A stretch of 64,000 nt of DNA from Suilimivivens sp964393865 (GCA_964393865.1 CAYMUW010000009.1:1-64000); one strand, 5' to 3'. Positions 43,904 to 53,107 are shown, counted from the first letter of the stretch. Made by a program: numbers and translations. The notes: generated by a model from the sequence alone, not told the origin.

Positions 43904-43932
43904 AATGATTACTATGCACCCATGAGAGGTCA

Positions 43933-44589
43933 ATGTTGTGGTATACTTGGGTTATAGTTAAAATAGCGATTGTGAGACGGATTATGAAGAAGGCAGAAGA
44001 ATTTGGTGGCGGAAGAAAGATTGTTGCAATTGCCACTTCTACCGGTGGCCCTAAAGCATTGCAGGTATTAATTCCTTTGTTGCCATCAAATCTGAATGCA
44101 CCTGTGTTGATTGTTCAACATATGCCGGACGGATTTACAGAAGCGCTTGCCGGAAGGCTTGATACATTAAGCCAGCTTTCCGTTAAGGAAGCTGCGGAAG
44201 GCGATGTGTTGGAAAACGGTCATGCATTTCTTGCAAGAGGTGGAAGACATATGCATGCGGTAAGAAGCGGTTCCAGGCATGTAATTCATTATACGGATGA
44301 TCCTCCAAGGGAAGGAGTCAGACCATGTGCGAATTATATGTTTGAGTCACTTGCGGATTGCGGCTATGACGAAGTGGTTTGTGCGGTTCTGACAGGAATG
44401 GGTGCAGATGGAACTGTAGGAATTAAAAATCTGAAACTGAAAAAAAAGGTAACCGTATTTGCACAGAATGAAGAAACCTGTGTGGTATATGGGATGCCCA
44501 GAAGTATTGTAATTGCGGGACTTGCCCAAGGCGGAATGTCCCTGGAACAAATTGCACAAGAAATCATAAAAAACGTGGGGGTAAATTGA
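43933..44589 (+). CDS. cheB: CheB methylesterase catalytic domain without receiver domain
   Basis: This 218-residue protein is the CheB_methylest domain only. The catalytic triad is visible: Ser36 in IATSTGGPKAL, His63 in VQHMPDGF and Asp159 in LTGMGADG. It demethylates (and deamidates) chemoreceptors for adaptation. A standard CheB is about 350 residues with an N-terminal receiver domain; here the upstream 30 bases belong to a gap after the PilZ gene, and no receiver remnant exists. The start is uncertain: ATG 43933, GTG 43972 and ATG 43984 are possible, none with a strong ribosome binding site. It directly precedes cheA. Confidence 0.88.
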   Translation: MLWYTWVIVKIAIVRRIMKKAEEFGGGRKIVAIATSTGGPKALQVLIPLLPSNLNAPVLIVQHMPDGFTEALAGRLDTLSQLSVKEAAEGDVLENGHAFLARGGRHMHAVRSGSRHVIHYTDDPPREGVRPCANYMFESLADCGYDEVVCAVLTGMGADGTVGIKNLKLKKKVTVFAQNEETCVVYGMPRSIVIAGLAQGGMSLEQIAQEIIKNVGVN

Positions 44590-44590
44590 G

Positions 44591-46657
44591 ATGGATGTAA
44601 ACCAGTATCTTGAAATTTTTCTTGATGAAACAAAAGAGCACCTTGAAAATCTGAATGCCCAGATTTTAAAACTGGAGCAGGAGCCGGAGGATGTAGACAC
44701 AATCAATGAGATCTTCCGTGCGGCCCATTCCCTGAAGGGGATGGCCGGAACCATGGGATATAAGCGTATGCAGGCACTTACTCATAATATGGAAAATGTT
44801 TTTTCCGAGATCAGAAACGGAACCATGAAGGTAAATTCCAACCTGATAGACACACTGTTCCAGTGTCTGGATGCTTTAGAGGAATACAACAACAATATCC
44901 AGGAGACGGCAGATGAGGGAACCAATGACAATCAGCAGCTTATTGTACAGTTAAGTGATTTCCTGCAGACATCAGGTAAGGGAAGCAATGCACCTAAGGA
45001 AGATACCGCAGCACCGGCAGAAGAAAAGCCGGAGGATCCTGCAAAGGAAAAATGGCTGGATATTAAGTTAGACGACTCTCAGTTATCGGTGCTTTCCGCT
45101 GCAAAAGAGTCTGGAAAGAATGTTTACGGCTTGACCGTATTTGTTCAGGAAAGCTGTCTTTTAAAAGCAGCAAGGGCATTTCTTGTATATAAGGCGATAG
45201 AGGAAAAGGCGGAGATTATGGTTTGCAATCCGCCGGCTCAGGATATTGAGGATGAGAAGTTTGATCTTGATTTCAGCTTGATTGTGATCTCTGAGAGTCC
45301 TCTTAAGGATATTTTGCAGGCGGCTCAGAATGTTTCCGAAATCGAGGATGTTGTGGGAGCGGTTTATGAAGTTGCGGAGCTTCCCAAGACGGGAAGTACA
45401 GTGGTAGTTCGGGCAAATGAAGCAAAGACGGACACACCCGTGCAGGTACAGAGCCAGAATACACCTGCCAAGGGAGGAGATAAGAAATCTGCCAGCAAGC
45501 CTGTTGTGAGCAGAACCGTCCGTGTTGATATTGAGAAGCTGGATGTTTTGATGAATTTGGTCAGCGAGCTGATTATTGCCAAAAACTCGCTGGTATCCGC
45601 ATCCACCACTGAGGGAGGAAGCAACTCCGGCTTTAATGAGCAGATTGAATATCTGGAAAGTGTTACCACCAATCTTCATGAATCTGTTATGAAGGTTCGA
45701 ATGGTTCCTATTGAAAGTGTAGTAAGCAAGTTCCCCAGAATGATCAGGGATTTGTCTAAGAAGCTGAATAAGAAGATGGAGCTGTATATGTCAGGTGAGG
45801 AGACAGAGCTTGACCGAACCGTGGTAGACGAAATCGGTGATCCTCTTATGCATCTGCTTCGTAATGCGGCCGATCATGGTCTGGAGCCTGCAGAGGTTCG
45901 TAAACAAAAAGGTAAACCTGAGGTGGGATCTGTATTTCTGGATGCCTATCAGGATGGAAATAATGTTGTCATTGAAGTCAGGGATGACGGCAGAGGCATA
46001 GATGTAGAAGGCGTTAAGAATAAGGCCATTGAAAGAGGAATTATTACCCCTGAGCAGGGTGAGAGCATGAGCGAGAAGGATATTATTAACCTTTTGTTCC
46101 ATGCCGGATTTTCAACCTCTCAAAAGATTACGGATATTTCCGGACGAGGTGTGGGCCTTGATGTAGTGAAATCCAAGATCGAATCCTTAAGCGGTGAGGT
46201 GGAAGTAAAGTCCAAGCTTGGCGAAGGAAGTACATGGATCATCAGACTGCCACTTACTTTGGCTATTATACAGGCGTTGATGGTAACGGTAGGCGGAGAA
46301 AAATATGCAATTTCTCTTGGAAGCATTCAGACCATCGAGGACATCAGACCTGATGAAATCAAGCTTGTTCAGAACAGGGAGGTTATCAACCTGAGAGGCA
46401 CCGTTATTCCGCTTATCAGGCTGAGCAAGGAGCTGGATATTGAAAGCAGCAAGTCTCCCGATGAAAATATGGTAGTGGTTATCGTTAAGAAGGGTGAAAA
46501 ACTGGCCGGCTTAGTGATAGATGAACTTATGGGACAACAGGAAATTGTAATTAAGTCACTGGGCAAGTACATCAGCAAGTGCAAGATTATCAGCGGAGCA
46601 ACCATACTTGGCGACGGTGAAGTAGCACTGATTCTGGATGCCAACGCACTGATTTAA
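44591..46657 (+). CDS. cheA: Chemotaxis histidine kinase CheA
   Basis: This 688-residue protein has an HPt domain with the phospho-His46 (RAAHSLKGMAG), a P2-like region (about 145-270), a dimerisation helix pair (VDIEKLDVLMNLVSELIIAK), an HATPase with LLRNAADHGLEP, DDGRGID and GRGVGLDVVKSK, and a C-terminal CheW-like domain. It phosphorylates CheY and CheB-type targets under receptor control. Start ATG 44591, six nt after GGGGG of the cheB end. A 14-bp spacer leads to cheW. Confidence 0.96.
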   Translation: MDVNQYLEIFLDETKEHLENLNAQILKLEQEPEDVDTINEIFRAAHSLKGMAGTMGYKRMQALTHNMENVFSEIRNGTMKVNSNLIDTLFQCLDALEEYNNNIQETADEGTNDNQQLIVQLSDFLQTSGKGSNAPKEDTAAPAEEKPEDPAKEKWLDIKLDDSQLSVLSAAKESGKNVYGLTVFVQESCLLKAARAFLVYKAIEEKAEIMVCNPPAQDIEDEKFDLDFSLIVISESPLKDILQAAQNVSEIEDVVGAVYEVAELPKTGSTVVVRANEAKTDTPVQVQSQNTPAKGGDKKSASKPVVSRTVRVDIEKLDVLMNLVSELIIAKNSLVSASTTEGGSNSGFNEQIEYLESVTTNLHESVMKVRMVPIESVVSKFPRMIRDLSKKLNKKMELYMSGEETELDRTVVDEIGDPLMHLLRNAADHGLEPAEVRKQKGKPEVGSVFLDAYQDGNNVVIEVRDDGRGIDVEGVKNKAIERGIITPEQGESMSEKDIINLLFHAGFSTSQKITDISGRGVGLDVVKSKIESLSGEVEVKSKLGEGSTWIIRLPLTLAIIQALMVTVGGEKYAISLGSIQTIEDIRPDEIKLVQNREVINLRGTVIPLIRLSKELDIESSKSPDENMVVVIVKKGEKLAGLVIDELMGQQEIVIKSLGKYISKCKIISGATILGDGEVALILDANALI

Positions 46658-46671
46658 GGAGGGGACAAATC

Positions 46672-47151
46672 ATGGAAGAACTGAAAACTGTTGAAACAAA
46701 CGCACTTGGTGAGATAAACGAATATGAAACATTCCAGTATATCGTGATTAAGCTGGGAAGTGAGCAGTACGGTATTGATATCAAATATGTAGATAACATT
46801 GTACGTATGCAGCATATCACAAGAGTTCCGAATGTTGCCCCGTATTTAAAAGGAGTGATTAATCTGCGCGGTGAGATTATTCCGGTTATGAGTCTCCGCT
46901 TAAAGATGGATCTGCCTGCAGATGAGGTTACCAAGGCAACCCGTATTATTATTTTAAAGCTGGAACAGCATGGAACCATCGGAGTGATTGTGGATGAGGT
47001 TAAAGAGGTAGTGACTTTAAGTACGGCAGAGATTGAAAAGGTCAGCTACGATGAAAAGGAAGAAAGAGTTAATTACATAAACGGAATTGGAAAGCATAAC
47101 AATGAGCTGATTTCCATTCTGGACTTGAATACGGTTGCCATAGAGAAGTAA
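46672..47151 (+). CDS. cheW: Chemotaxis coupling protein CheW
   Basis: This 159-residue adaptor links receptors to CheA. CheW-domain residues are visible: YIVIKLGSEQYGIDIKYVDN, then VPNVAPYLKGVINLRGEIIP (about 55-75). The start is ATG 46672 with AAGGAGGGGAC. It follows cheA by 14 bp. Confidence 0.95.
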   Translation: MEELKTVETNALGEINEYETFQYIVIKLGSEQYGIDIKYVDNIVRMQHITRVPNVAPYLKGVINLRGEIIPVMSLRLKMDLPADEVTKATRIIILKLEQHGTIGVIVDEVKEVVTLSTAEIEKVSYDEKEERVNYINGIGKHNNELISILDLNTVAIEK

Positions 47152-47196
47152 ATTGACGGGAAGCAGAAAGACAACAGTATTGTTATAGGAGGGATC

Positions 47197-47832
47197 ATGA
47201 AGGACCTTAATATGGAGCAATTAACAAATCAATATTTTGATGTGTTAAAGGAATTGGGAAATATAGGCGCAGGTAATGCAACAACTGCCCTCGCACAAAT
47301 GATTAATTGTAAGGTAGATATGTCGGTGCCGCAGGTTAAGCTGTTGGAGTTTAAAGAGCTTGGTGAGATTGTAGGCGGCGAAGATCAGATTATGGTCAGC
47401 ATTTACCTGCAGGTGGAGGGAGATATTGAAGGAAGCATTATGTTTATCCTTTCCAAAAGTGCAGCGGCACATCTGGTTAATAAGCTGATGTGCGGAATGC
47501 TGGGAATTGATGAAGAAAGTGCAGATGATTACCAATTCGGTGAGATGGAGTGTTCCGCAATCAAGGAAGTGGGCAATATTATTACGGGAGCATATCTCAA
47601 CGCCTTATCAGGGCTGACAAACATGAAAATATACCCGTCAATTCCCCAGCTGGGGATTGATATGGCAGGGGCGCTTCTCAGCGTTCCTGCAATAGAATTT
47701 GGTGTTCTGGGAGATAAGATTTTGTTAATACAGACAAAGTTTTCGGATGACATAGAGCTGGATGGATATTTTATTTTGATTCCGGAAATGGAATCCTATG
47801 AGAAGATTTTGACTTCGTTGGGTGTTATGTAA
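47197..47832 (+). CDS. cheC: CheY-P phosphatase CheC
   Basis: This 211-residue protein carries both CheC active-site motifs: ELGNIGAGNATTAL (E19/N22) and EVGNIITGAYLNAL (E124/N127). It removes phosphate from CheY and binds CheD, the next gene; this links signal output to receptor deamidation. The start is ATG 47197 with AGGAGGGATC. Confidence 0.94.
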   Translation: MKDLNMEQLTNQYFDVLKELGNIGAGNATTALAQMINCKVDMSVPQVKLLEFKELGEIVGGEDQIMVSIYLQVEGDIEGSIMFILSKSAAAHLVNKLMCGMLGIDEESADDYQFGEMECSAIKEVGNIITGAYLNALSGLTNMKIYPSIPQLGIDMAGALLSVPAIEFGVLGDKILLIQTKFSDDIELDGYFILIPEMESYEKILTSLGVM

Positions 47833-47869
47833 ACTGCGGAAGAAATGAAAACAGGAGACTCAGAGGATT

Positions 47870-48355
47870 ATGAGTGAGGTTATTAAAGTAGGCATGGCCG
47901 ATTTGAAAACATGTAGCGGTGAGGATGCAGTTACAACGCTTGGATTGGGGTCTTGCGTAGGAATTGCAATCAGAGATCCGGGAACCGGAATCGGCGGACT
48001 GGCACATATCATGCTGCCCGACAGTACGGAAATCAGAAACAATGGAAACAGACCCAAATTTGCAGATACGGGTATAGAAGATCTGGTTAGTGAGATTGTC
48101 AGGAAGGGCGGAAATCGCAGCCGGCTGGTTGCAAAGATTGCAGGAGGTGCGCAGATGTTCGCTTTTGGCAGCAAAAGCGATATGATACGTGTAGGAGAGC
48201 GGAATGTGATTGCAAGCAAGAAAAAGCTTGAAGAAATGAAAATACCGCTGCTTGCAGAGGATACAGGAAAGACATACGGAAGAACTGTTGTCTTTTATCC
48301 ACAAAACGGAGATTTTTACATTCGTTCCGTAGGAATGCCGGAGAAGATCATATGA
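47870..48355 (+). CDS. cheD: Chemoreceptor glutamine deamidase CheD
   Basis: This 161-residue protein has the CheD catalytic Cys29 (LGLGSCVGIAI) and His46 (GGLAHIMLP) and the C-terminal GRTVVFYPQNGDFYIRS. CheD deamidates receptor Gln residues and activates CheC. The stop overlaps the next ATG by four bases (ATGA). Confidence 0.94.
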   Translation: MSEVIKVGMADLKTCSGEDAVTTLGLGSCVGIAIRDPGTGIGGLAHIMLPDSTEIRNNGNRPKFADTGIEDLVSEIVRKGGNRSRLVAKIAGGAQMFAFGSKSDMIRVGERNVIASKKKLEEMKIPLLAEDTGKTYGRTVVFYPQNGDFYIRSVGMPEKII

Positions 48356-48666
48356 AAAAAGAAAAATTATTTGCACCGTTTTTAATGCTTTTGGCAGGCG
48401 CAATTGCAAGTATTATGATGTATTGTTTTCAGTATACCACCAAACAGATGCTTATAAGGCTGGTTATTGTATTAGTTGTTTTTTATCTGGCAGGCTGTTT
48501 TGTTCAAAGGAAGGTAATGTCCTTTGTGAAGCAGATTAAGGAAGAGGAAGCAAGGGAAGGCGAAGTGATAGAGAAGGAAGCACTGAGTGAAGCGGATATG
48601 CAGTCAGAGGAAGGCGTGCATGAAGCGGAGGATGCCAGAAACACCGCAGAAGCAGCTCAGAAATAA
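48352..48666 (+). CDS. Small two-helix membrane protein of flagellar operon
   Basis: This 104-residue protein has two hydrophobic segments (about 7-25 and 34-51) and an acidic, Glu/Ala-rich C-terminus (55-104) with no known domain. It is translationally coupled to cheD and sits 16 bp upstream of fliA. A role in the operon is likely from position, but no function can be given. Confidence 0.6.
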   Translation: MKKEKLFAPFLMLLAGAIASIMMYCFQYTTKQMLIRLVIVLVVFYLAGCFVQRKVMSFVKQIKEEEAREGEVIEKEALSEADMQSEEGVHEAEDARNTAEAAQK

Positions 48667-48682
48667 GGGTGGAGGTTAGTGA

Positions 48683-49447
48683 ATGGACGAAGCGGGCAGA
48701 AACAGGCTTTGGGAGAGCTATGTAAAAACAAAAGCACCCGATATCAGAGAAAAGCTTATATTGGAGTACGCACCTTTGGTAAAACTGGTGGCCGGCAGAT
48801 TGAGCATGTATTTGGGGTACAATGTAGAATATGATGATCTGGTAAGCTATGGGATATTTGGTTTGATTGATGCGATTGACAAGTTCGACAATATGAAGGC
48901 AGTAAAATTTGAGACATATGCCAGCCTTCGTATTCGTGGTGCAATTCTCGATCAGATTCGAAAGATGGACTGGATACCAAGGACGATCCGCCAAAAGCAG
49001 AAAAAGATAGATGCTGCGATGAAGGAGATCGAATTAAATAAAGGACACGCGGCATCCGATGAAGAGATTGCGGCAAGCCTCGGTATTTCGGAGGAAGATT
49101 ATCTGGGATGGCAGTCTCAGATGAAGATAACGGGTGTGGTTTCCTTAAATGAATTTATGGAAAGCGGCAGTGAGGTACCCGTAGAGGAGAACAATCAAAG
49201 GCGGTTTGACAGTCCTGAGGAGGTCGTTGAGAAGGATGAATTAAAAAAGATGCTGTCACAGGCATTGGAGCTTCTCACCGAAAAAGAAAAAAAGGTTATT
49301 TTATTATATTATTACGAGGATTTGACACTGAAGGAGATCAGTAAAATTTTGGAAGTGTCGGAGTCGAGAATATCGCAGTTACATACAAGGGCACTGCAGA
49401 AAATGAAAACTAAAATGGGGAATTATATGGGATTTTTGACGGTATAG
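48683..49447 (+). CDS. fliA: Flagellar sigma factor FliA (sigma-D)
   Basis: This 254-residue sigma-28-type protein has region 2 (YAPLVKLVAGRLSMYLGYNV, YDDLVSYGIFGLIDAIDKFD), region 3 and a C-terminal region 4 helix-turn-helix (LTLKEISKILEVSESRISQL). It drives flagellin and other late genes. The start is ATG 48683 with GGTGGAGGTTAG. The gene is at the usual position late in the large operon. Confidence 0.94.
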   Translation: MDEAGRNRLWESYVKTKAPDIREKLILEYAPLVKLVAGRLSMYLGYNVEYDDLVSYGIFGLIDAIDKFDNMKAVKFETYASLRIRGAILDQIRKMDWIPRTIRQKQKKIDAAMKEIELNKGHAASDEEIAASLGISEEDYLGWQSQMKITGVVSLNEFMESGSEVPVEENNQRRFDSPEEVVEKDELKKMLSQALELLTEKEKKVILLYYYEDLTLKEISKILEVSESRISQLHTRALQKMKTKMGNYMGFLTV

Positions 49448-49464
49448 TATGGCAGGAGGTTTTG

Positions 49465-51066
49465 ATGAAAAACGGTTATTTCCAGTTAGTATGCGGCAGC
49501 AATGGCACAGCGCTTAAAGTTTTTCTCCCTGAAGAAGGAGGAACGGCAGTAGGAACCAAGGAAGTGATGGAGTATTTAAACCGCCTTGGAATTAATTATG
49601 ATCTACATATGTTAAATAAGGGAATGATAGATTCGCTCAATTCACAGACAGGGGAATATTTATTTGCGTTGAATGCGGAAGCCAACATGGAAGTAAGAGA
49701 GAGCTATTCTTTTTTTGTAAGCCAGGATCACATGCAGGCATCTGCAAGATTTTATCCCCCTTCTGCGCATGGACAAAGGATTACAATGCAGGAGTTTTTG
49801 AGTGATCTTTCCTTTAAAAATATTAAGTTTGGAATACAGACTCAGGTTATTGAACAGTTTTTTCGGGAACCTCAATATTGTACCAATATTACGGTGGCTA
49901 AGGGACAGGAGTCCCGCAACGGAAGAGATGCAAGAATTGAATATTATTTTGAGACCAATCTCAGTGCCAAGCCGGCACTTAATGAGGATGGAAGCGTAGA
50001 CTTCTTCCATTTAAATACGGTAAGCCACTGCAAGAAGGGCGATGTGCTTGCTAAGCTGTTTCCCGAGGACCCGGGAGAGTACGGACGAAGTATTTTTGAT
50101 GAAAGGATTAAGCCCAGAGACGTCAAAAGAGAAGTACTCAGGGGCGGCAGAAATATGACATTGTCTGAGGACAGGCAGGTGCTTACCTCAGATGTGGACG
50201 GCCATGTGACACTGGTAGAGGGAACAGTTTTTGTTTCCGATGTTCTGGAGGTGGAAAATGTAGATAATTCCACCGGAAATATTGAATATGAGGGAAGCGT
50301 TAAGATCAATGGCAATGTGTGCACCAATTTTTCGGTGAAGGCTAAGGGCAATATCGAGGTAAACGGTGTGGTGGAAGGCGCCTATCTGGAGGCCGGAGGG
50401 AATATTATCATTGCCCGGGGCATGAACGGCATGGTAAAGGGAACCCTGAAGGCAGAAGGGAATATTATAGCCAAATATATTGAGAATGCCAAGGTGAAAG
50501 CGGGCGGATATATTTCTACCGAGTCCATACTGCACAGTGAAGTGATAGCAGGAACCGAGATTCAGGTGACGAGCAAAAAGGGATTTATCACCGGAGGAAG
50601 AGTATGTGCGGCCAATCTGATTCAGGTGAAAAACCTTGGTTCACCCATGGGAACCGATACGATCGTTGAGGTTGGAGCGGACCCTGAGGTTAAGGCGGAA
50701 TTACAACAGCTGCAAAAGCAGATTATGGAGAATAAAAAGGCCATAGAGGCTTCTCATCCTATTTTAACATCTATGGCTCAGAAGCTTTCACAGGGTGTAA
50801 AGTTCAGGCCGGATCAGGTAAAGTATTTTCAGGAAGTGCTTCAAACCGAAAATCAAAAGAAGCAGGAGCTGGAGGAATATACGCAGAGGGCACAGTCCCT
50901 GCAGGCTGTTCTTGATGAAAGCGCCAATGCAAAGGTAGAGGTGACCGGTGAGGTTTTTGCGGGAACAAGAATCTGTATTGCAGACGTTTCCATGATTGTA
51001 AAAGGCAGTATGAAGTATTGCCAGTTTACCAAGACACAGGGTGATGTAAAGATGTCTGCTCTTTAA
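49465..51066 (+). CDS. FapA/DUF342 family protein in flagellar operon
   Basis: This 533-residue protein matches the FapA (formerly DUF342) family: an N-terminal variable domain, a central right-handed beta-helix with regular Gly/Val/Asn repeats (GSVKINGNVCTNFSVKAKGN, then IEVNGVVEGAYLEAGGNIII), and a C-terminal coiled-coil part (about 405-470). Family members appear in flagellar and chemotaxis operons; in one case they affect polar placement of motility proteins, but this protein's role is unknown. The start is ATG 49465 with AGGAGG at 49454-49459. Confidence 0.75.
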   Translation: MKNGYFQLVCGSNGTALKVFLPEEGGTAVGTKEVMEYLNRLGINYDLHMLNKGMIDSLNSQTGEYLFALNAEANMEVRESYSFFVSQDHMQASARFYPPSAHGQRITMQEFLSDLSFKNIKFGIQTQVIEQFFREPQYCTNITVAKGQESRNGRDARIEYYFETNLSAKPALNEDGSVDFFHLNTVSHCKKGDVLAKLFPEDPGEYGRSIFDERIKPRDVKREVLRGGRNMTLSEDRQVLTSDVDGHVTLVEGTVFVSDVLEVENVDNSTGNIEYEGSVKINGNVCTNFSVKAKGNIEVNGVVEGAYLEAGGNIIIARGMNGMVKGTLKAEGNIIAKYIENAKVKAGGYISTESILHSEVIAGTEIQVTSKKGFITGGRVCAANLIQVKNLGSPMGTDTIVEVGADPEVKAELQQLQKQIMENKKAIEASHPILTSMAQKLSQGVKFRPDQVKYFQEVLQTENQKKQELEEYTQRAQSLQAVLDESANAKVEVTGEVFAGTRICIADVSMIVKGSMKYCQFTKTQGDVKMSAL

Positions 51067-51119
51067 GAAAGTGGAGTTGATAGAAGCCGTGCACAGGTGT
51101 TCAGAAAGGCAGGAGATTT

Positions 51120-51437
51120 ATGACGATCAGCAGGGTAGAGCTTCAGGGGCAGTTAACCAGAGCTCAGGATTTTACCACAATTAAGCATAATGAAGACAAT
51201 AAGGAGGCGGTGGATCAAACCAACTTTCAACGTCAATTTGACCAGTCTGTGGACAACAAATTACGGCAGGTGCATCAGGGGGATCAGGCTGAAAATGAGG
51301 GAAGGAAGTTTGATGCCAAGGAAAAGGGAAACGGAACCTATTCCGGTGACGGCGGTCGTGGAAGAAAAAAGGAAGACAAGGAAAAAGATGGGAAAGTGGT
51401 GTTGAAGGGGCACAGCAGCTTTGACATCAAGATCTGA
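51120..51437 (+). CDS. Small, polar protein of the flagellar-operon tail
   Basis: This 105-residue protein is highly charged with Gln/Asp/Lys-rich, probably disordered composition. The N-terminal MTISRVELQGQLTRAQDFTT and a C-terminal KVVLKGHSSFDIKI bracket a Gly-rich stretch. Good AGGAG is found 7 nt before ATG 51120. It is conserved by position as an operon gene, but I do not recognise a family. Confidence 0.5.
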   Translation: MTISRVELQGQLTRAQDFTTIKHNEDNKEAVDQTNFQRQFDQSVDNKLRQVHQGDQAENEGRKFDAKEKGNGTYSGDGGRGRKKEDKEKDGKVVLKGHSSFDIKI

Positions 51438-51466
51438 TTGAGATACAAATATAAGGGAGAATTTAT

Positions 51467-51496
51467 GCAGCTATGGGTCAGATGACTCGTGGCTGC
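51467..51496 (+). other. Stable hairpin next to ribosome binding site
   Basis: An imperfect hairpin of about 14 pairs (GCAGCTATGGGTCA and TGACTCGTGGCTGC) ends one base before the ATGGAGG that serves the next gene. It could hinder ribosome access or mark an RNA processing site. A six-codon frame MQLWVR (ATG 51465, SD AAGGGAG) overlaps the stem. Confidence 0.3.
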
Positions 51497-51509
51497 ATGG
51501 AGGTTTATT

Positions 51510-52340
51510 ATGGGAGTAATGGAAATTGTTCTAATTGTTTTGGGCGTGATAGTATTTATAGGCAGCTTTTTGCTTCCCGCAGGAAAAAAGACAGATACAC
51601 AGGAAAGTGAAAAAATCAGTGAAGATACGATCCGGGAAATGGTGGGAAGAGAGGTTGAGGATGCCAAATCTCAGATTAGCGATATTGTTGATGAGACAAT
51701 TACCTATGCCATAGAGAAGACAGAGAGGTCCATGGATCGCCTGACCAATGAAAAGATGATGGCAGTTAATGAATACTCGGATACGGTTCTGGAAGAAATC
51801 AATAAAAATCACAAAGAAGTGGTTTTTTTGTATGACATGCTGAATGATAAGCATGAGAATTTGAAAACCACGGTCAGTCAGGCAGCGAAAACTGTCAGTG
51901 AAGTGAAGCAGACGGTGAAGGATGTGGAGGTTTTGGCAAAAGAAACGGAAAGCATCCTAAAGGAGCCGGAGCATACCGGTAATGACGGGAATGTCAGCAG
52001 GGCAGAAACAATTTTGGAAAAGACGGAATTTACGCCCATAACCCCTATGCAGGTGAAGGCTGACATGCAGCCCGAAGTCGAAAAGGCTCGAAAGGAGGAG
52101 GGCAAAGCAGGCGGAAATGAACGTAAAAACCGATCCACAGGAGCGGCAGGCGACGTGCTTCCGGATATTCCGGAGCTTGAAATTGCCCCGAAACCGGCAG
52201 GAAGAGCAGGCGGAAGAAACAGCAACGAGAGAATTCTTGAGCTTCATAAGGCAGGAAAATCCAATATGGCGATTGCAAAAGAGCTGGGACTTGGCATTGG
52301 CGAGGTCAAGCTGGTGATTGATTTGTTTGAAGGACTATAG
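51510..52340 (+). CDS. DUF6115-type membrane protein with C-terminal helix-turn-helix
   Basis: This 276-residue protein has an N-terminal membrane helix (about 5-22, IVLIVLGVIVFIGSFLL), a long acidic/coiled-coil region and a C-terminal segment ERILELHKAGKSNMAIAKEL that resembles a helix-turn-helix, followed by GLGIGEVKLVIDLFEGL. Similar proteins (YlxL/DUF6115) sit near fliA in Firmicutes; YlxL has been linked to sigma-D activity. The start is ATG 51510 (GGAGG at 51499-51503); a GTG frame at 51489 is less likely. Confidence 0.6.
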   Translation: MGVMEIVLIVLGVIVFIGSFLLPAGKKTDTQESEKISEDTIREMVGREVEDAKSQISDIVDETITYAIEKTERSMDRLTNEKMMAVNEYSDTVLEEINKNHKEVVFLYDMLNDKHENLKTTVSQAAKTVSEVKQTVKDVEVLAKETESILKEPEHTGNDGNVSRAETILEKTEFTPITPMQVKADMQPEVEKARKEEGKAGGNERKNRSTGAAGDVLPDIPELEIAPKPAGRAGGRNSNERILELHKAGKSNMAIAKELGLGIGEVKLVIDLFEGL

Positions 52341-52343
52341 AAA

Positions 52344-53018
52344 ATGATGAATTTGAAATACTATTTGCGGGGGCTTGGAATTGGCATAGTAGTAACTGCG
52401 CTGATTATGAGCATTGCTGCAGGCGGAAAAAAGGAAACACTAAGCGACAAGGAGATTATGGAGCGGGCCAGGGCTCTTGGCATGACGGAGACGGGGACGC
52501 TTCTGGAGGAAAGCCTGGCTGGTGGTAATGCTTCCGGTGATGAAGATTCCAAGGATAAAGATGCTTTGAATACAGATGAGGAGCTTTTGGATTCGGGAGA
52601 TGAAGCTTCTGCTGAGAATGAGCTGTCGGATGGTCCTGAAGCTGATGAAACAGTTGAAGCAGAAGCAACCCCTATGCCTGAGGAGGGTGCAGTGGATGAT
52701 TCCGCTCAGGTCGAGACATCCGCAGATACTGAGGAAGCTTTGGATATGGAGGAGGAAGCTGCCTCCAATGCAGAGGAAGAGAATGCCGATGAGTCAGCAG
52801 AACAGGAAGAGATTGTTATCATTCAGGTAAAGAGCGGAGAAGGCTCCTATACCGTCTGCCAAAGACTACAGGAGGCAGGACTGATCGCATCCGCCTCGGA
52901 ATTTGATACGTTTTTGTATGAGAGAGGATATGATAAAAAAATTCATGCGGGAACATTGGAGATCCCGGCAGATGCCGATCCGGAGCAGATTGCAAGGATA
53001 TTGAGCGGATTAGAGTAA
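52344..53018 (+). CDS. Short MltG-N-terminal-like membrane protein
   Basis: This 224-residue protein has an N-terminal membrane anchor (about 10-27), an extended Glu/Asp/Ala-rich linker (about 60-155) and a C-terminal LysM-like MltG N-domain (GSYTVCQRLQEAGLIASASE, then FDTFLYERGYDKKIHAGTLE and ADPEQIARILSGL). The catalytic transglycosylase domain of MltG is absent. It could bind peptidoglycan near the motor; this is inference. Three nt separate it from the preceding gene. Confidence 0.6.
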   Translation: MMNLKYYLRGLGIGIVVTALIMSIAAGGKKETLSDKEIMERARALGMTETGTLLEESLAGGNASGDEDSKDKDALNTDEELLDSGDEASAENELSDGPEADETVEAEATPMPEEGAVDDSAQVETSADTEEALDMEEEAASNAEEENADESAEQEEIVIIQVKSGEGSYTVCQRLQEAGLIASASEFDTFLYERGYDKKIHAGTLEIPADADPEQIARILSGLE

Positions 53019-53107
53019 ACGATTAGAAAAAAATGTGTTAATATTGGGTTCGTTACTTATGAAAGATTGTCGTTTTAAGGTTGGTATGTTCAAAAATATG
53101 AAACTTC

